Positions 1-5,421 of a stretch of DNA of 6,476 bases are shown here, piece after piece; position 1 is the stretch's first letter; each line of letters opens with the position of its first letter. The notes below the pieces were generated by a model. The model was not told the DNA's origin and made no database searches. It saw only the letters and a program-made list of their open reading frames with translations. Position numbers and translations under genes: made by a program. The stretch spans positions 1 to 6,476 of the forward strand of contig JAQTZX010000084.1 of the NCBI GenBank assembly GCA_028687525.1. Direction: 5' to 3'. This DNA comes from Candidatus Omnitrophota bacterium. Lineage in GTDB: Bacteria; Omnitrophota; Gorgyraeia; Gygaellales; Profunditerraquicolaceae.

Positions 1-1
1 G

Positions 2-406
2 GGGATACTGGCCGCGGCAGTGGTTTTTGAACCGCGCAGGAACCAGGCATCCCCCATTCTTTCCAAGAGGGCGCGCGCCATCAAACGCGCCTGCGAAGAA
101 GTATACGATACCCTAAAACACAAAGAATCGAGATATAAAATATACCCTTTCAGCAAACAGGCTTATTTCCACTTATCGCAGGCCATGGAATACTGGCTGC
201 AAGGCACGGATTTCTCGAAAATCATGCGTTACACGGATACCGACGAAGGAGAAATAGTACGCTATTTCAGGATGTGCGTGCAGACACTGCGGGAAGTACA
301 TGAAGCCATGGGATATTCCGTGATACTTACCGATAAACTGCGGGAAACCATCCGTATGATCAACCGCGGCGTGGTGGACGCGGAACGGCAGCTGCGTGAG
401 CTTTAA
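2..406 (+). CDS. Ski2/Mtr4-like superfamily 2 helicase, C-terminal DSHCT part (5' partial)
   Basis: This is the 3' end of a larger gene. The frame is open to the left edge (a GTG at 20 is internal), so the start and the helicase motor lie outside the window. The visible 134 residues match the C-terminal helical domain (DSHCT) of Ski2/Mtr4-type RNA helicases. It opens with ILAAAVVFEPRRN, the usual 'L.A..VYEPR' entry to that domain. It continues with a helix in which a YWLQGTDFSKIMRYTDTDEGEIVRYFR-like stretch follows the family pattern 'W..G..F..IM..TD..EG.IVR'. It ends with an IRMINRGVVDAERQL helix like the final helix of Mtr4. In the family this domain packs on the motor and helps guide RNA through it. 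The stop TAA (404-406) overlaps the stop of the convergent macro-Nudix gene by 4 bp. The family assignment is strong; the substrate in this organism is unknown. Confidence 0.82.
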   Translation, partial: GILAAAVVFEPRRNQASPILSKRARAIKRACEEVYDTLKHKESRYKIYPFSKQAYFHLSQAMEYWLQGTDFSKIMRYTDTDEGEIVRYFRMCVQTLREVHEAMGYSVILTDKLRETIRMINRGVVDAERQLREL

Positions 407-1347
407 AACGGGTCCTTACCTTCCCTGAAACGAAGATAATCAGCAAGAACATCCTTGTGGTTAAAAGCAAATTCAAGACATTCTGCTTCTTCCCAAGGCA
501 CTACTTTTACGGAAGCGGCATCATCTCCGGCCTGCGGCCTGCCCTGTGCCCGGGCTGTAAACACCGTGGTAACGGTGTGAAAACGCGGGTCGCGCTCCGG
601 ATCGGAATAAGTATGGAACTGTTTCAATTCCAAAAGGTCCAGGCCGGTCTCCTCTTTAGCCTCCCGGATAACCGCCTCTTCCAGGCTTTCCCCGTAATCG
701 ACGAAACCTCCGGGCAAAGCAAACCCGAACGGCGGATTGCTCCGCTCGATCAACACCAGGCCTCCGGAGATTTCGATTATGGCATCCACGGTCAAAAACG
801 GACTCTTCAATTTATTAATAATATAATCCAGATAACCGGAAATATTCCGGTCGAATACATCAAAGGTTTCTTTATCGAACAGGCAAAGAACAATCTCTCT
901 GATCCGCGGCTGGCCGTCCCGGGCAAACCTAAGTATCTCCTGCGCCATTATCTTGGCGGAAGCCTTTGCCGGGAATATCTCTTTCCCATACCCTAATGCC
1001 GGGAAAGCGACGGAATCAACTCCCAATTCATCCGCCGTATGCAAAGCATTCCGGCAGGCGAAACGTACGGCATGTTCATCAACCTTGTTATTCTCCCCCA
1101 TGGTTACGGCATGGATAACATACCGCGCGGAAAGTTTTCCCGCCGTGGTAAAAACCACATTCCCCGGCTTAAGCGGCCCTTTGGACACCGCTTCCGTCTC
1201 GATAACTTCCCCGCCCTTATCCTTGAACACTTTGGCCAAACCGGACTCCATGCGCAGAGTATAGTGAGCCGGATTCACGATCGCCTCAGCGGCAACATCA
1301 GTAATATCACCTTTTATAATTTTGATCTCGGTATTATTAATCTTCAT
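403..1347 (-). CDS. Macro domain-Nudix hydrolase fusion, probable ADP-ribose-metabolising protein
   Basis: This is a 314-residue two-domain protein. Residues about 1-175 form a macro domain (ADP-ribose-binding fold). It has GDIT at 13-16, the ligand-loop start IVNPAH at 23-28, and a second phosphate loop FPALGYGKEIFP at 115-126. Residues about 182-310 form a Nudix hydrolase with a complete Nudix box: G214, E220, R228-E229, E232-E233 and G235. After the box, the SDPERDPRFHTV segment (248-259) resembles that of ADP-ribose-type Nudix pyrophosphatases. The likely reaction of the Nudix half is hydrolysis of ADP-ribose or a related nucleoside diphosphate derivative; the macro half would bind ADP-ribose or its derivatives. 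The macro loop is unusual: the common NAAN...GGGVAGAI reads NPAH...MESGLAKVF. The start is the first ATG and gives GDIT its usual depth. There is no strong Shine-Dalgarno (SD) sequence, only GAAG about 6 nt upstream. The gene lies 108 bp downstream of the yjbQ-like gene, on the same strand. Confidence 0.87.
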   Translation of the reverse strand: MKINNTEIKIIKGDITDVAAEAIVNPAHYTLRMESGLAKVFKDKGGEVIETEAVSKGPLKPGNVVFTTAGKLSARYVIHAVTMGENNKVDEHAVRFACRNALHTADELGVDSVAFPALGYGKEIFPAKASAKIMAQEILRFARDGQPRIREIVLCLFDKETFDVFDRNISGYLDYIINKLKSPFLTVDAIIEISGGLVLIERSNPPFGFALPGGFVDYGESLEEAVIREAKEETGLDLLELKQFHTYSDPERDPRFHTVTTVFTARAQGRPQAGDDAASVKVVPWEEAECLEFAFNHKDVLADYLRFREGKDPF

Positions 1348-1372
1348 GAATACTTCGTCGTGGCTAATGTAA

Positions 1373-1450
1373 GGTTAAGTTAACCATCATTAACCAACAA
1401 TCTCTACCCATGTATTATCTTTAACCAACTTTAACCTCCATTAACCTTGT
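1373..1450. repeat. Phased TTAACC box array with a 13-bp palindrome
   Basis: Five exact TTAACC hexamers start at 1380, 1390, 1421, 1431 and 1441, with spacings of 10, 31, 10 and 10 bp. All therefore lie on nearly the same face of the helix. The 31-bp gap (about 1400-1420) fits three decayed units. One extra box in the opposite orientation, GGTTAA at 1373-1378, makes a perfect palindrome with the first one: GGTTAA-G-TTAACC at 1373-1385. Seen from the minus strand, this lies between the stop of the yjbQ-like gene and the start of macro-Nudix. It could be a cooperative regulator-binding array for macro-Nudix or a decayed 10-bp tandem repeat. On the minus strand GATAAT (1413-1418) resembles a -10 box, but no matching -35 is present. 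Confidence 0.65.
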
Positions 1451-1455
1451 TCCCC

Positions 1456-1872
1456 TCACTCCCCGATAACCTTCACCAGCACCCGCTTCCTCCGTTTACC
1501 GTCGAACTCGCCGTAAAAAACCTGTTCCCACGGCCCGAAATGAAGCTTGCCCCCGGTAATAGCGACCACAACTTCCCTGCCCATCACCGTCCTTTTCAAA
1601 TGGGCATCCCCGTTATCCTCGCCGCCGAGATTATGCTGATATTGGTCTTTCCCATAAGGGGCAAGTTTCTCCAGCCACCGGCTGAAATCCCGATGCAGGC
1701 CGCCTTCGTCGTCATTGATGAAAACACTGGCGGTTATATGCATGGCGTTCACCAGGCAGAGCCCCTCCTTCACCCCGCTATTTCTCACCGCGTCCTCAAC
1801 CTGCGGGGTGATATTGATAAACTCCTGGCGGTTTTTGGTCTCAAACCACAGCTCGCGGGTATATGATTTCAT
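1456..1872 (-). CDS. YjbQ/UPF0047 family protein (secondary thiamine-phosphate synthase-type)
   Basis: This is a 138-residue protein with the full UPF0047/YjbQ signature. It has VNAMHITASVFIN with H45, then YQHN (H80), then DAHLKRTVMG (H91). It continues with GGKLHFGPWEQVFYGEFDG and ends RRKRVLVKVIGE, matching the family pattern 'N..H.TAS', 'Y.HN', 'AHL...L.G', 'G.L.LG.WQ....E.DG.R'. The three histidines are the presumed metal or substrate site. Some family members show weak thiamine-phosphate synthase activity, but the physiological role is unsettled. I chose the ATG at 1870-1872, not the one 12 codons upstream. It gives the usual family length, has AGGGAA just before it, and overlaps the MBL stop in a 4-bp ATGA arrangement typical of translational coupling. 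It is the fifth gene of the proposed operon. Confidence 0.9.
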   Translation of the reverse strand: MKSYTRELWFETKNRQEFINITPQVEDAVRNSGVKEGLCLVNAMHITASVFINDDEGGLHRDFSRWLEKLAPYGKDQYQHNLGGEDNGDAHLKRTVMGREVVVAITGGKLHFGPWEQVFYGEFDGKRRKRVLVKVIGE

Positions 1873-2489
1873 GCTTCCCTTTCCAGCACGCGCACTTCGC
1901 TCTTGCACAAAGACTGAAATTCCCGGAGGTCCTGCTCTTCCCGATCGGGATTGACAAAATGCATGGGAATGGCCACCGCCGGGTGCATGGTATTCACCGC
2001 CTCCGCAGCTTCATGCGCGTCCATAGTATATATCCCGCCGATAGGGACGATCGCGATATCGGCCTTTATCTTTTTCATCTCGGGTATAAAATCCGTATCC
2101 CCGGCATGATAGATCCTGACCTTCTCCACAGTTATCACAAAACCCAGATTTCCTTCTTCCCGGGGATGATACCTCTTAAGCGGATTATACGCATAGACCG
2201 CCTGAATATCCAGGCCGTTCACGGCCAGGCGTTCGCCGGGGCCGACCACCTTGACCGGATACGGCAGGTCAAGCACGATCTGCGCCGGGCCGATAATGAC
2301 CGTACCGTCTTTTATGATCTTCTTTATATCAGCCGGAGAACAATGATTGGCGTGGGCGTGCGTTACAAGAATAATATCCGCCTTGGGAAGATTATTTTTT
2401 ATCTTATAAGGATCTATAAAGACATTCTTTTTTTTAGGGCATTCGATAAAAAACCCGGCGTGCCCCAGCCAGTGTATATTATTCAACAT
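1869..2489 (-). CDS. Metallo-beta-lactamase-fold hydrolase with HxHxNH metal motif
   Basis: This is a 206-residue single-domain protein of the metallo-beta-lactamase superfamily, COG2220-like. The first strands read IHWLGHAGFFIE, then FIDPY, and the metal motif THAHANHCSPADI lies at 43-55. It also has YHAGDTDFIPEM at 127-138 (bridging D131) and a late PMHF with H177. These fit the small cytosolic family of uncharacterised metal-dependent hydrolases. The one departure is N48, where the superfamily consensus HxHxDH has Asp; the codon is AAT instead of GAT or GAC. That Asp normally binds the second metal, so the protein may use one metal, act on another substrate, or be weakened. A strong SD AAGGAGG (2499-2505) precedes the ATG by 9 nt and sits in the 26-bp gap after the protease gene. 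The stop overlaps the yjbQ-like start. The substrate is unknown. Confidence 0.88.
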   Translation of the reverse strand: MLNNIHWLGHAGFFIECPKKKNVFIDPYKIKNNLPKADIILVTHAHANHCSPADIKKIIKDGTVIIGPAQIVLDLPYPVKVVGPGERLAVNGLDIQAVYAYNPLKRYHPREEGNLGFVITVEKVRIYHAGDTDFIPEMKKIKADIAIVPIGGIYTMDAHEAAEAVNTMHPAVAIPMHFVNPDREEQDLREFQSLCKSEVRVLEREA

Positions 2490-2515
2490 GCCTTACATCC
2501 TCCTTTCGTTACGGT

Positions 2516-3208
2516 TCATTTGAGCTTTTCCAATAAAAGGATCCCTTTATTCTGGTCGACCTTGAAATTAAACCGGTTCAAAAAAGACATCCCCAGCAAA
2601 CCGTCAACCACATTCCCCTGCCCGTTATCTTCGGGAATGATCACCACATCCACATCCCGGGCCTCAACCCCCTGTACCGTTAAACTGGAAAGCCGCCCTA
2701 ATTTACCGGCAACTTTCTTGCCGTCGGCCAGGATAAGCTCCACGGAATCCCCTTCATAGCCGGATTCCGTTTTTTTTAACTTCTTCCATATCTTTTCCGA
2801 CAGGGATACATACGTAGCCCCGGTATCCATAAGCAGGACCGCAGTCACCTTTTTATCAAGGAGCGCGGTAACGACGATATGCCCCTTCTGCCTGACAACA
2901 TTGACAGAAACAGACTCTCTATCATCCCGGCTTTTCCGCTCCTCTTCATTGCGCAATTTCTTTCTCTTCCACTTTTCACGCAAAGCCAGCGCATCTTCAG
3001 GGAGAGACTTATCCACGCGGTCGATCTCGCTCCAGCGCAATTTCACGATACCGAACCCGACATTAACCTCCACGCACTGATCATCTTCCTCCTCAACCAA
3101 TCCCTCGATAGTGCGGCCGTTCCTCAAATGAATGATATCCGCGTTCGAGTTCACGCCGAAAACAAAAAAAACCAGAGTAATAACCGCGCGCTTTTTCCAT
3201 GACACCAT
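2516..3208 (-). CDS. Exported retropepsin-like aspartic protease
   Basis: This is a 230-residue protein taken from the ATG at 3206-3208. A longer reading from 3301 would run 94 bases into the dut gene and spoil the signal peptide. Residues 1-23 (MVSWKKRAVI then a hydrophobic run ending SNA) look like a Sec signal peptide, with cleavage after A23. Residues 24-65 (DIIHLRNGRTIEG...WSEIDRV) are a small beta-rich module of the kind found in exported proteins of uncultured phyla. Residues 66-100 are strongly charged and probably helical. Residues about 100-228 form one retropepsin domain: the catalytic motif LLMDTGATYVSLS (D128, T129, G130) and the later GLLGMSFL (203-210) that closes the fold. With one DTG per chain it should work as a homodimer in the periplasm or at the envelope. 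SD AAGGGG (3219-3224) sits 10 nt upstream, in the 19-bp gap after dut. The substrate is unknown. Confidence 0.85.
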   Translation of the reverse strand: MVSWKKRAVITLVFFVFGVNSNADIIHLRNGRTIEGLVEEEDDQCVEVNVGFGIVKLRWSEIDRVDKSLPEDALALREKWKRKKLRNEEERKSRDDRESVSVNVVRQKGHIVVTALLDKKVTAVLLMDTGATYVSLSEKIWKKLKKTESGYEGDSVELILADGKKVAGKLGRLSSLTVQGVEARDVDVVIIPEDNGQGNVVDGLLGMSFLNRFNFKVDQNKGILLLEKLK

Positions 3209-3227
3209 ACTTGTACCGCCCCTTCTC

Positions 3228-3743
3228 TCACTTTGAATCCTGATACATCCCCTCATACCCACGCACAGCCTCATCCATCCCCATAAAAAGCAACTGCACA
3301 ATGCGCGCGTTCTGCTTAACTCTTATTCCCAGGGGATTCTCCACCAAAAGAATGAACTCGCTTTTTCCCTGGAATCCGGCATCCCAAACCCCGGTCTGGG
3401 TATACGCTCCCATCCTCAAAAGGGTACTCCGGGGAAAAGCGATCCCGATCAGGGAATTAGGCAGTTTAACAGTCTCGTTAGTTTTAATTTTATAAGCACC
3501 TTTTTTCAACTGCCACCACCCGTACTTATCTTGAGGACCGGTTTTCTGCGGCATAAGCTCGCGTACATCGGGCAATACGCGTTCCTTGTTGGAAAAATCA
3601 ACAGCCCCGCCGGACTCAAACTCAAAGATACTCCCTGCGGTAAGATCAAACCCGTTCGGAGTAAGCTGGGTTCCCAAATCCAGGTAACCGGTAATCAACC
3701 CCTGCTCACGAATCAATTTCTCGATCTGGCAATGATTAAGCAC
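3228..3743 (-). CDS. dut: dUTPase of the dCTP deaminase superfamily (archaeal type)
   Basis: This 171-residue protein should hydrolyse dUTP to dUMP and pyrophosphate, keeping uracil out of DNA and feeding dTMP synthesis. It fits the archaeal-type trimeric dUTPase/Dcd group: QLTPNGFDLT at 26-35, the nucleotide-binding motif PRSTLLRMG at 104-112, WDAGFQGKSEF at 120-130, NARIVQLLF at 145-153, and a C-terminal YEGMYQ tail (163-168). In dCTP deaminases a catalytic Glu lies in 'G.I.LE.SN' after the WDAGF-like motif. Here that segment reads EFILLVEN and the Glu appears absent, so I favour dUTPase over deaminase. The start is a GTG (3741-3743) with AAAGGAA 4 nt upstream, and it overlaps the end of the thioesterase gene by 8 bp. 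It is the second gene of the proposed operon. A bifunctional enzyme cannot be excluded by eye. Confidence 0.82.
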   Translation of the reverse strand: MLNHCQIEKLIREQGLITGYLDLGTQLTPNGFDLTAGSIFEFESGGAVDFSNKERVLPDVRELMPQKTGPQDKYGWWQLKKGAYKIKTNETVKLPNSLIGIAFPRSTLLRMGAYTQTGVWDAGFQGKSEFILLVENPLGIRVKQNARIVQLLFMGMDEAVRGYEGMYQDSK

Positions 3744-4134
3744 GCGCTTCCTTTCCCGCCGTCATGCGCGCGCGAAAATTCTCCGGCATGGCTTTCGGCT
3801 TGAATTGTTCGTCCACACACACCAGCACGGTCATTCCCTTGGCCAAAAGCAGATTATCCTGGTTCCGTATCTCCGCTTCAAAATTCAGGCGTACCGGAGA
3901 ACCGGATGAGACCCAGCTGCGCACATCCAGGACATCGCCATAGCGTCCGGGAGCCTCACAGTCAAGGACCTGTTTGCCGACCACAAAATAAATCCCCTGT
4001 TTTGCCAGCTCGGGAATGCGCATCCCCATCCCCTCCAGGAATTCCGTGCGCGCCTCCTCCAGAAAAGCCAGATAGTGCGAATAATAAACGACGCCGGTAG
4101 AATCGGTATGATGATAACAAACTTTAATTCTCAT
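3736..4134 (-). CDS. YbgC/4HBT-family acyl-CoA thioesterase
   Basis: This is a 132-residue hotdog-fold thioesterase. The N-terminal signature YHHTDSTGVVYYSHYLAFLE (7-26) followed by EARTEFL is the YbgC/4-hydroxybenzoyl-CoA thioesterase motif, with the catalytic Asp at D11. The core continues YFVVGKQVLDCEAPGRYGDVLDVRSWV and FEAEIRNQDNLLLAKG, which are typical of the family's central sheet. It probably hydrolyses short- or medium-chain acyl-CoA in the cytosol; the exact substrate cannot be read. The ATG at 4132-4134 is supported because the family motif begins about seven residues in. There is no SD. Instead a TATAAT lies 6 nt before the ATG, suggesting a leaderless message. It is the first gene of the proposed operon and overlaps dut by 8 bp. 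Confidence 0.88.
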   Translation of the reverse strand: MRIKVCYHHTDSTGVVYYSHYLAFLEEARTEFLEGMGMRIPELAKQGIYFVVGKQVLDCEAPGRYGDVLDVRSWVSSGSPVRLNFEAEIRNQDNLLLAKGMTVLVCVDEQFKPKAMPENFRARMTAGKEARA

Positions 4135-4140
4135 AAGTTT

Positions 4141-4168
4141 ATTATAGTTACTTTTTGAAGGGAGTAAA
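4141..4168 (-). promoter_or_regulatory. Sigma70-type promoter for the thioesterase operon, predicted leaderless
   Basis: On the minus strand, TTTACT (4163-4168; four of six matches to TTGACA) is followed by a 16-bp spacer and a perfect TATAAT (4141-4146). The ATG of the thioesterase gene begins only 6 nt after the -10 box, where transcription should start. No SD fits in that space. The -35 box directly abuts the large palindrome at 4169-4243. Confidence 0.6.
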
Positions 4169-4243
4169 GAAAAAAGGGGACGGTTCTATTTTTTATCGGT
4201 ACTGTTTTAAAAACTGAAAAAAATAGAACCGTCCCCTTTTTTC
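4169..4243. terminator. 26-bp-arm perfect palindrome; REP-like element and likely bidirectional terminator
   Basis: Positions 4169-4194 and 4218-4243 are exact reverse complements (26 bp each) around a 23-nt loop. Each arm has a GGGGACGG core bordered by A6 and T6 tracts. In RNA from either strand this gives a GC-rich hairpin followed by U residues, so it can act as an intrinsic terminator for the ATPase gene. The last two bases of the right arm fall in the ATPase TGA stop. A decayed relative lies at 5442-5488, so it may also be one copy of a dispersed palindromic repeat. Confidence 0.75.
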
Positions 4244-5387
4244 ACTCAAGAAAAGTATCTAAGGCTTGACGCCAGGGCAAGACAACAACGCCATTATCAA
4301 GTTTACGAGGATGCGCATCTTTTAAAGACACCACAAATAACGGCACCCGGGGGAACCGTTTACGAAAAGCTGTATACGTGGCGTCGGATATCGTGTCTGC
4401 CGACGTCTTACACTCAAACGCCATAATCGGCCCGCGAGAGCCGGTCACAAAAATATCAATTTCATGCTTCCCCTCCCGCCAAAAAGAAAGTTCATAAGGT
4501 TCTTCCCGATAATCCCGCAAGCGCTTTAACTCATTATAAAAAAAGGTTTCAAACAGGAAGCCCTTTTCTTGCGGCGTAGGAGGATCAACCAACCGATTCT
4601 GCAATGCCCGAACCACGCCGCAGTCAAAGAAATAAAACTTTGGCCGCGCCTTCTTGCGCTCGCTCCTGTCCCACGGCCACAAAAAATCCCCTAAAAGAGT
4701 ATCCTCAAGAATCGAAAAATATTCTTTGACCGTACTCATAGGTACCGAGGAATCGCGCGCCACGGAAGCGAATTCAATTGTCTCCGCGTTCATTTGAGCC
4801 GCCACACTCAGGAATCTCTGAAACGCGCTTACATTACGAGTCAACGCTTCAGCTTGTACTTCCTCCTTGACGTAAATCATGCCATAAGCCTTTAACTGCC
4901 GCCGGACATCATCAACTTTTCCCTCCAGGAAAGTCGTTACCACTCGAGGCAATGTTCCATACGATAAAGCCATGTCCAATTCAAAACCCTTGCCGACCTC
5001 AATATTGGTCAACGGGTAAAGCCGTAAATCAAGCGCCCTTCCGCCTAAAAGATTAGCGCCGCCGCGCCGCAATTTACGAGCGCTTGAACCGGAAAGAATA
5101 AATCTTAAACCGATCTCTTCGATCCCCTTCTGCACATAATCCAAAAGCGGCGGAACCCGCTGGACCTCATCCACAATCACCAGATCGTTCTTACGCAAAA
5201 CCCGCAATTTCTCCCAGAATATAACCGGAGAGCGTAGGAATAAAAGTTCCATCTCAGGATCCAGCAAATCAATAAATAACGCTGAATGCAGCCTGCGCAA
5301 TAAAAAAGTTTTTCCTGTCATACGCGGGCCGAATAAAAATAAAGATCCCGAAAAATTATCTAAATCAAGTTGTCGCTGATAATTCAT
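4242..5387 (-). CDS. AAA ATPase with DUF4143 C-terminal domain
   Basis: This is a 381-residue protein of the widespread AAA_14/DUF4143 type. Walker A is GPRMTGKT (20-27), Walker B is LVIVDE (69-74), and the sensor-like FILSGSSARKL lies at 96-106. Residues about 200-235 resemble a winged helix. The C-terminal part carries a PD-(D/E)xK-like pattern: E280, HEIDIFV with D311, and AFECK with E325 and K327. This is common in the family and may or may not cut nucleic acid. The physiological role of the family is unknown; members are patchily distributed accessory genes. The start ATG (5385-5387) has no SD and lies 6 nt after a -10-like TATTCT. The gene is bounded by a large palindrome on its 3' side and a decayed copy on its 5' side. 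It stands apart from the operon downstream. Confidence 0.9.
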   Translation of the reverse strand: MNYQRQLDLDNFSGSLFLFGPRMTGKTFLLRRLHSALFIDLLDPEMELLFLRSPVIFWEKLRVLRKNDLVIVDEVQRVPPLLDYVQKGIEEIGLRFILSGSSARKLRRGGANLLGGRALDLRLYPLTNIEVGKGFELDMALSYGTLPRVVTTFLEGKVDDVRRQLKAYGMIYVKEEVQAEALTRNVSAFQRFLSVAAQMNAETIEFASVARDSSVPMSTVKEYFSILEDTLLGDFLWPWDRSERKKARPKFYFFDCGVVRALQNRLVDPPTPQEKGFLFETFFYNELKRLRDYREEPYELSFWREGKHEIDIFVTGSRGPIMAFECKTSADTISDATYTAFRKRFPRVPLFVVSLKDAHPRKLDNGVVVLPWRQALDTFLE

Positions 5388-5393
5388 AATATA

Positions 5394-5421
5394 AGAATAA
5401 CATATTTATGTTATTTGTCAA
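5394..5421 (-). promoter_or_regulatory. Promoter of the DUF4143 ATPase gene
   Basis: On the minus strand there is an exact -35 TTGACA (5416-5421), a 16-bp spacer, and TATTCT (5394-5399; four of six matches to TATAAT). The ATG follows 6 nt after the -10 box, again predicting a leaderless transcript. A second reading, with TATATT adjoining the ATG as -10, has too long a spacer. Confidence 0.55.

Noticed and set aside
457..1383. Three plus-strand open frames opposite the macro-Nudix gene
   Set aside because: All are antisense to a gene with two intact domains, and none shows an SD or a family motif.
1380..1446. CRISPR-like repeats
   Set aside because: The units are only 6-10 bp with no spacers of CRISPR length and no cas genes nearby.
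1348..1455. A sigma70 promoter for macro-Nudix in the TTAACC region
   Set aside because: GATAAT at 1413-1418 and TACATT nearer the gene resemble -10 boxes, but neither has an acceptable -35 at 16-18 bp.
1863..2759. Long plus-strand open frame of 298 codons opposite the MBL and protease genes
   Set aside because: It lies antisense to two genes with clear family motifs, its translation shows no recognisable domain, and its composition (rich in His, Arg, Ile and Pro) is that of a reverse-frame shadow.
2428..2777. A8 runs (minus strand) at 2428-2435 in the MBL gene and 2770-2777 in the protease gene as programmed slippage sites
   Set aside because: Both genes read through the runs in one frame with intact motifs on each side. 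The runs encode lysines and there is no alternative frame product of interest.
3209..3301. N-terminal extension of the retropepsin gene
   Set aside because: The 31 extra residues overlap the dut coding region and would bury the signal peptide; the ATG at 3208 has an SD in the intergenic gap.
4242..5387. The DUF4143 ATPase as half of a toxin-antitoxin or defence pair
   Set aside because: No small partner gene is adjacent, no other defence gene is in the window, and the family alone does not establish a defence role.
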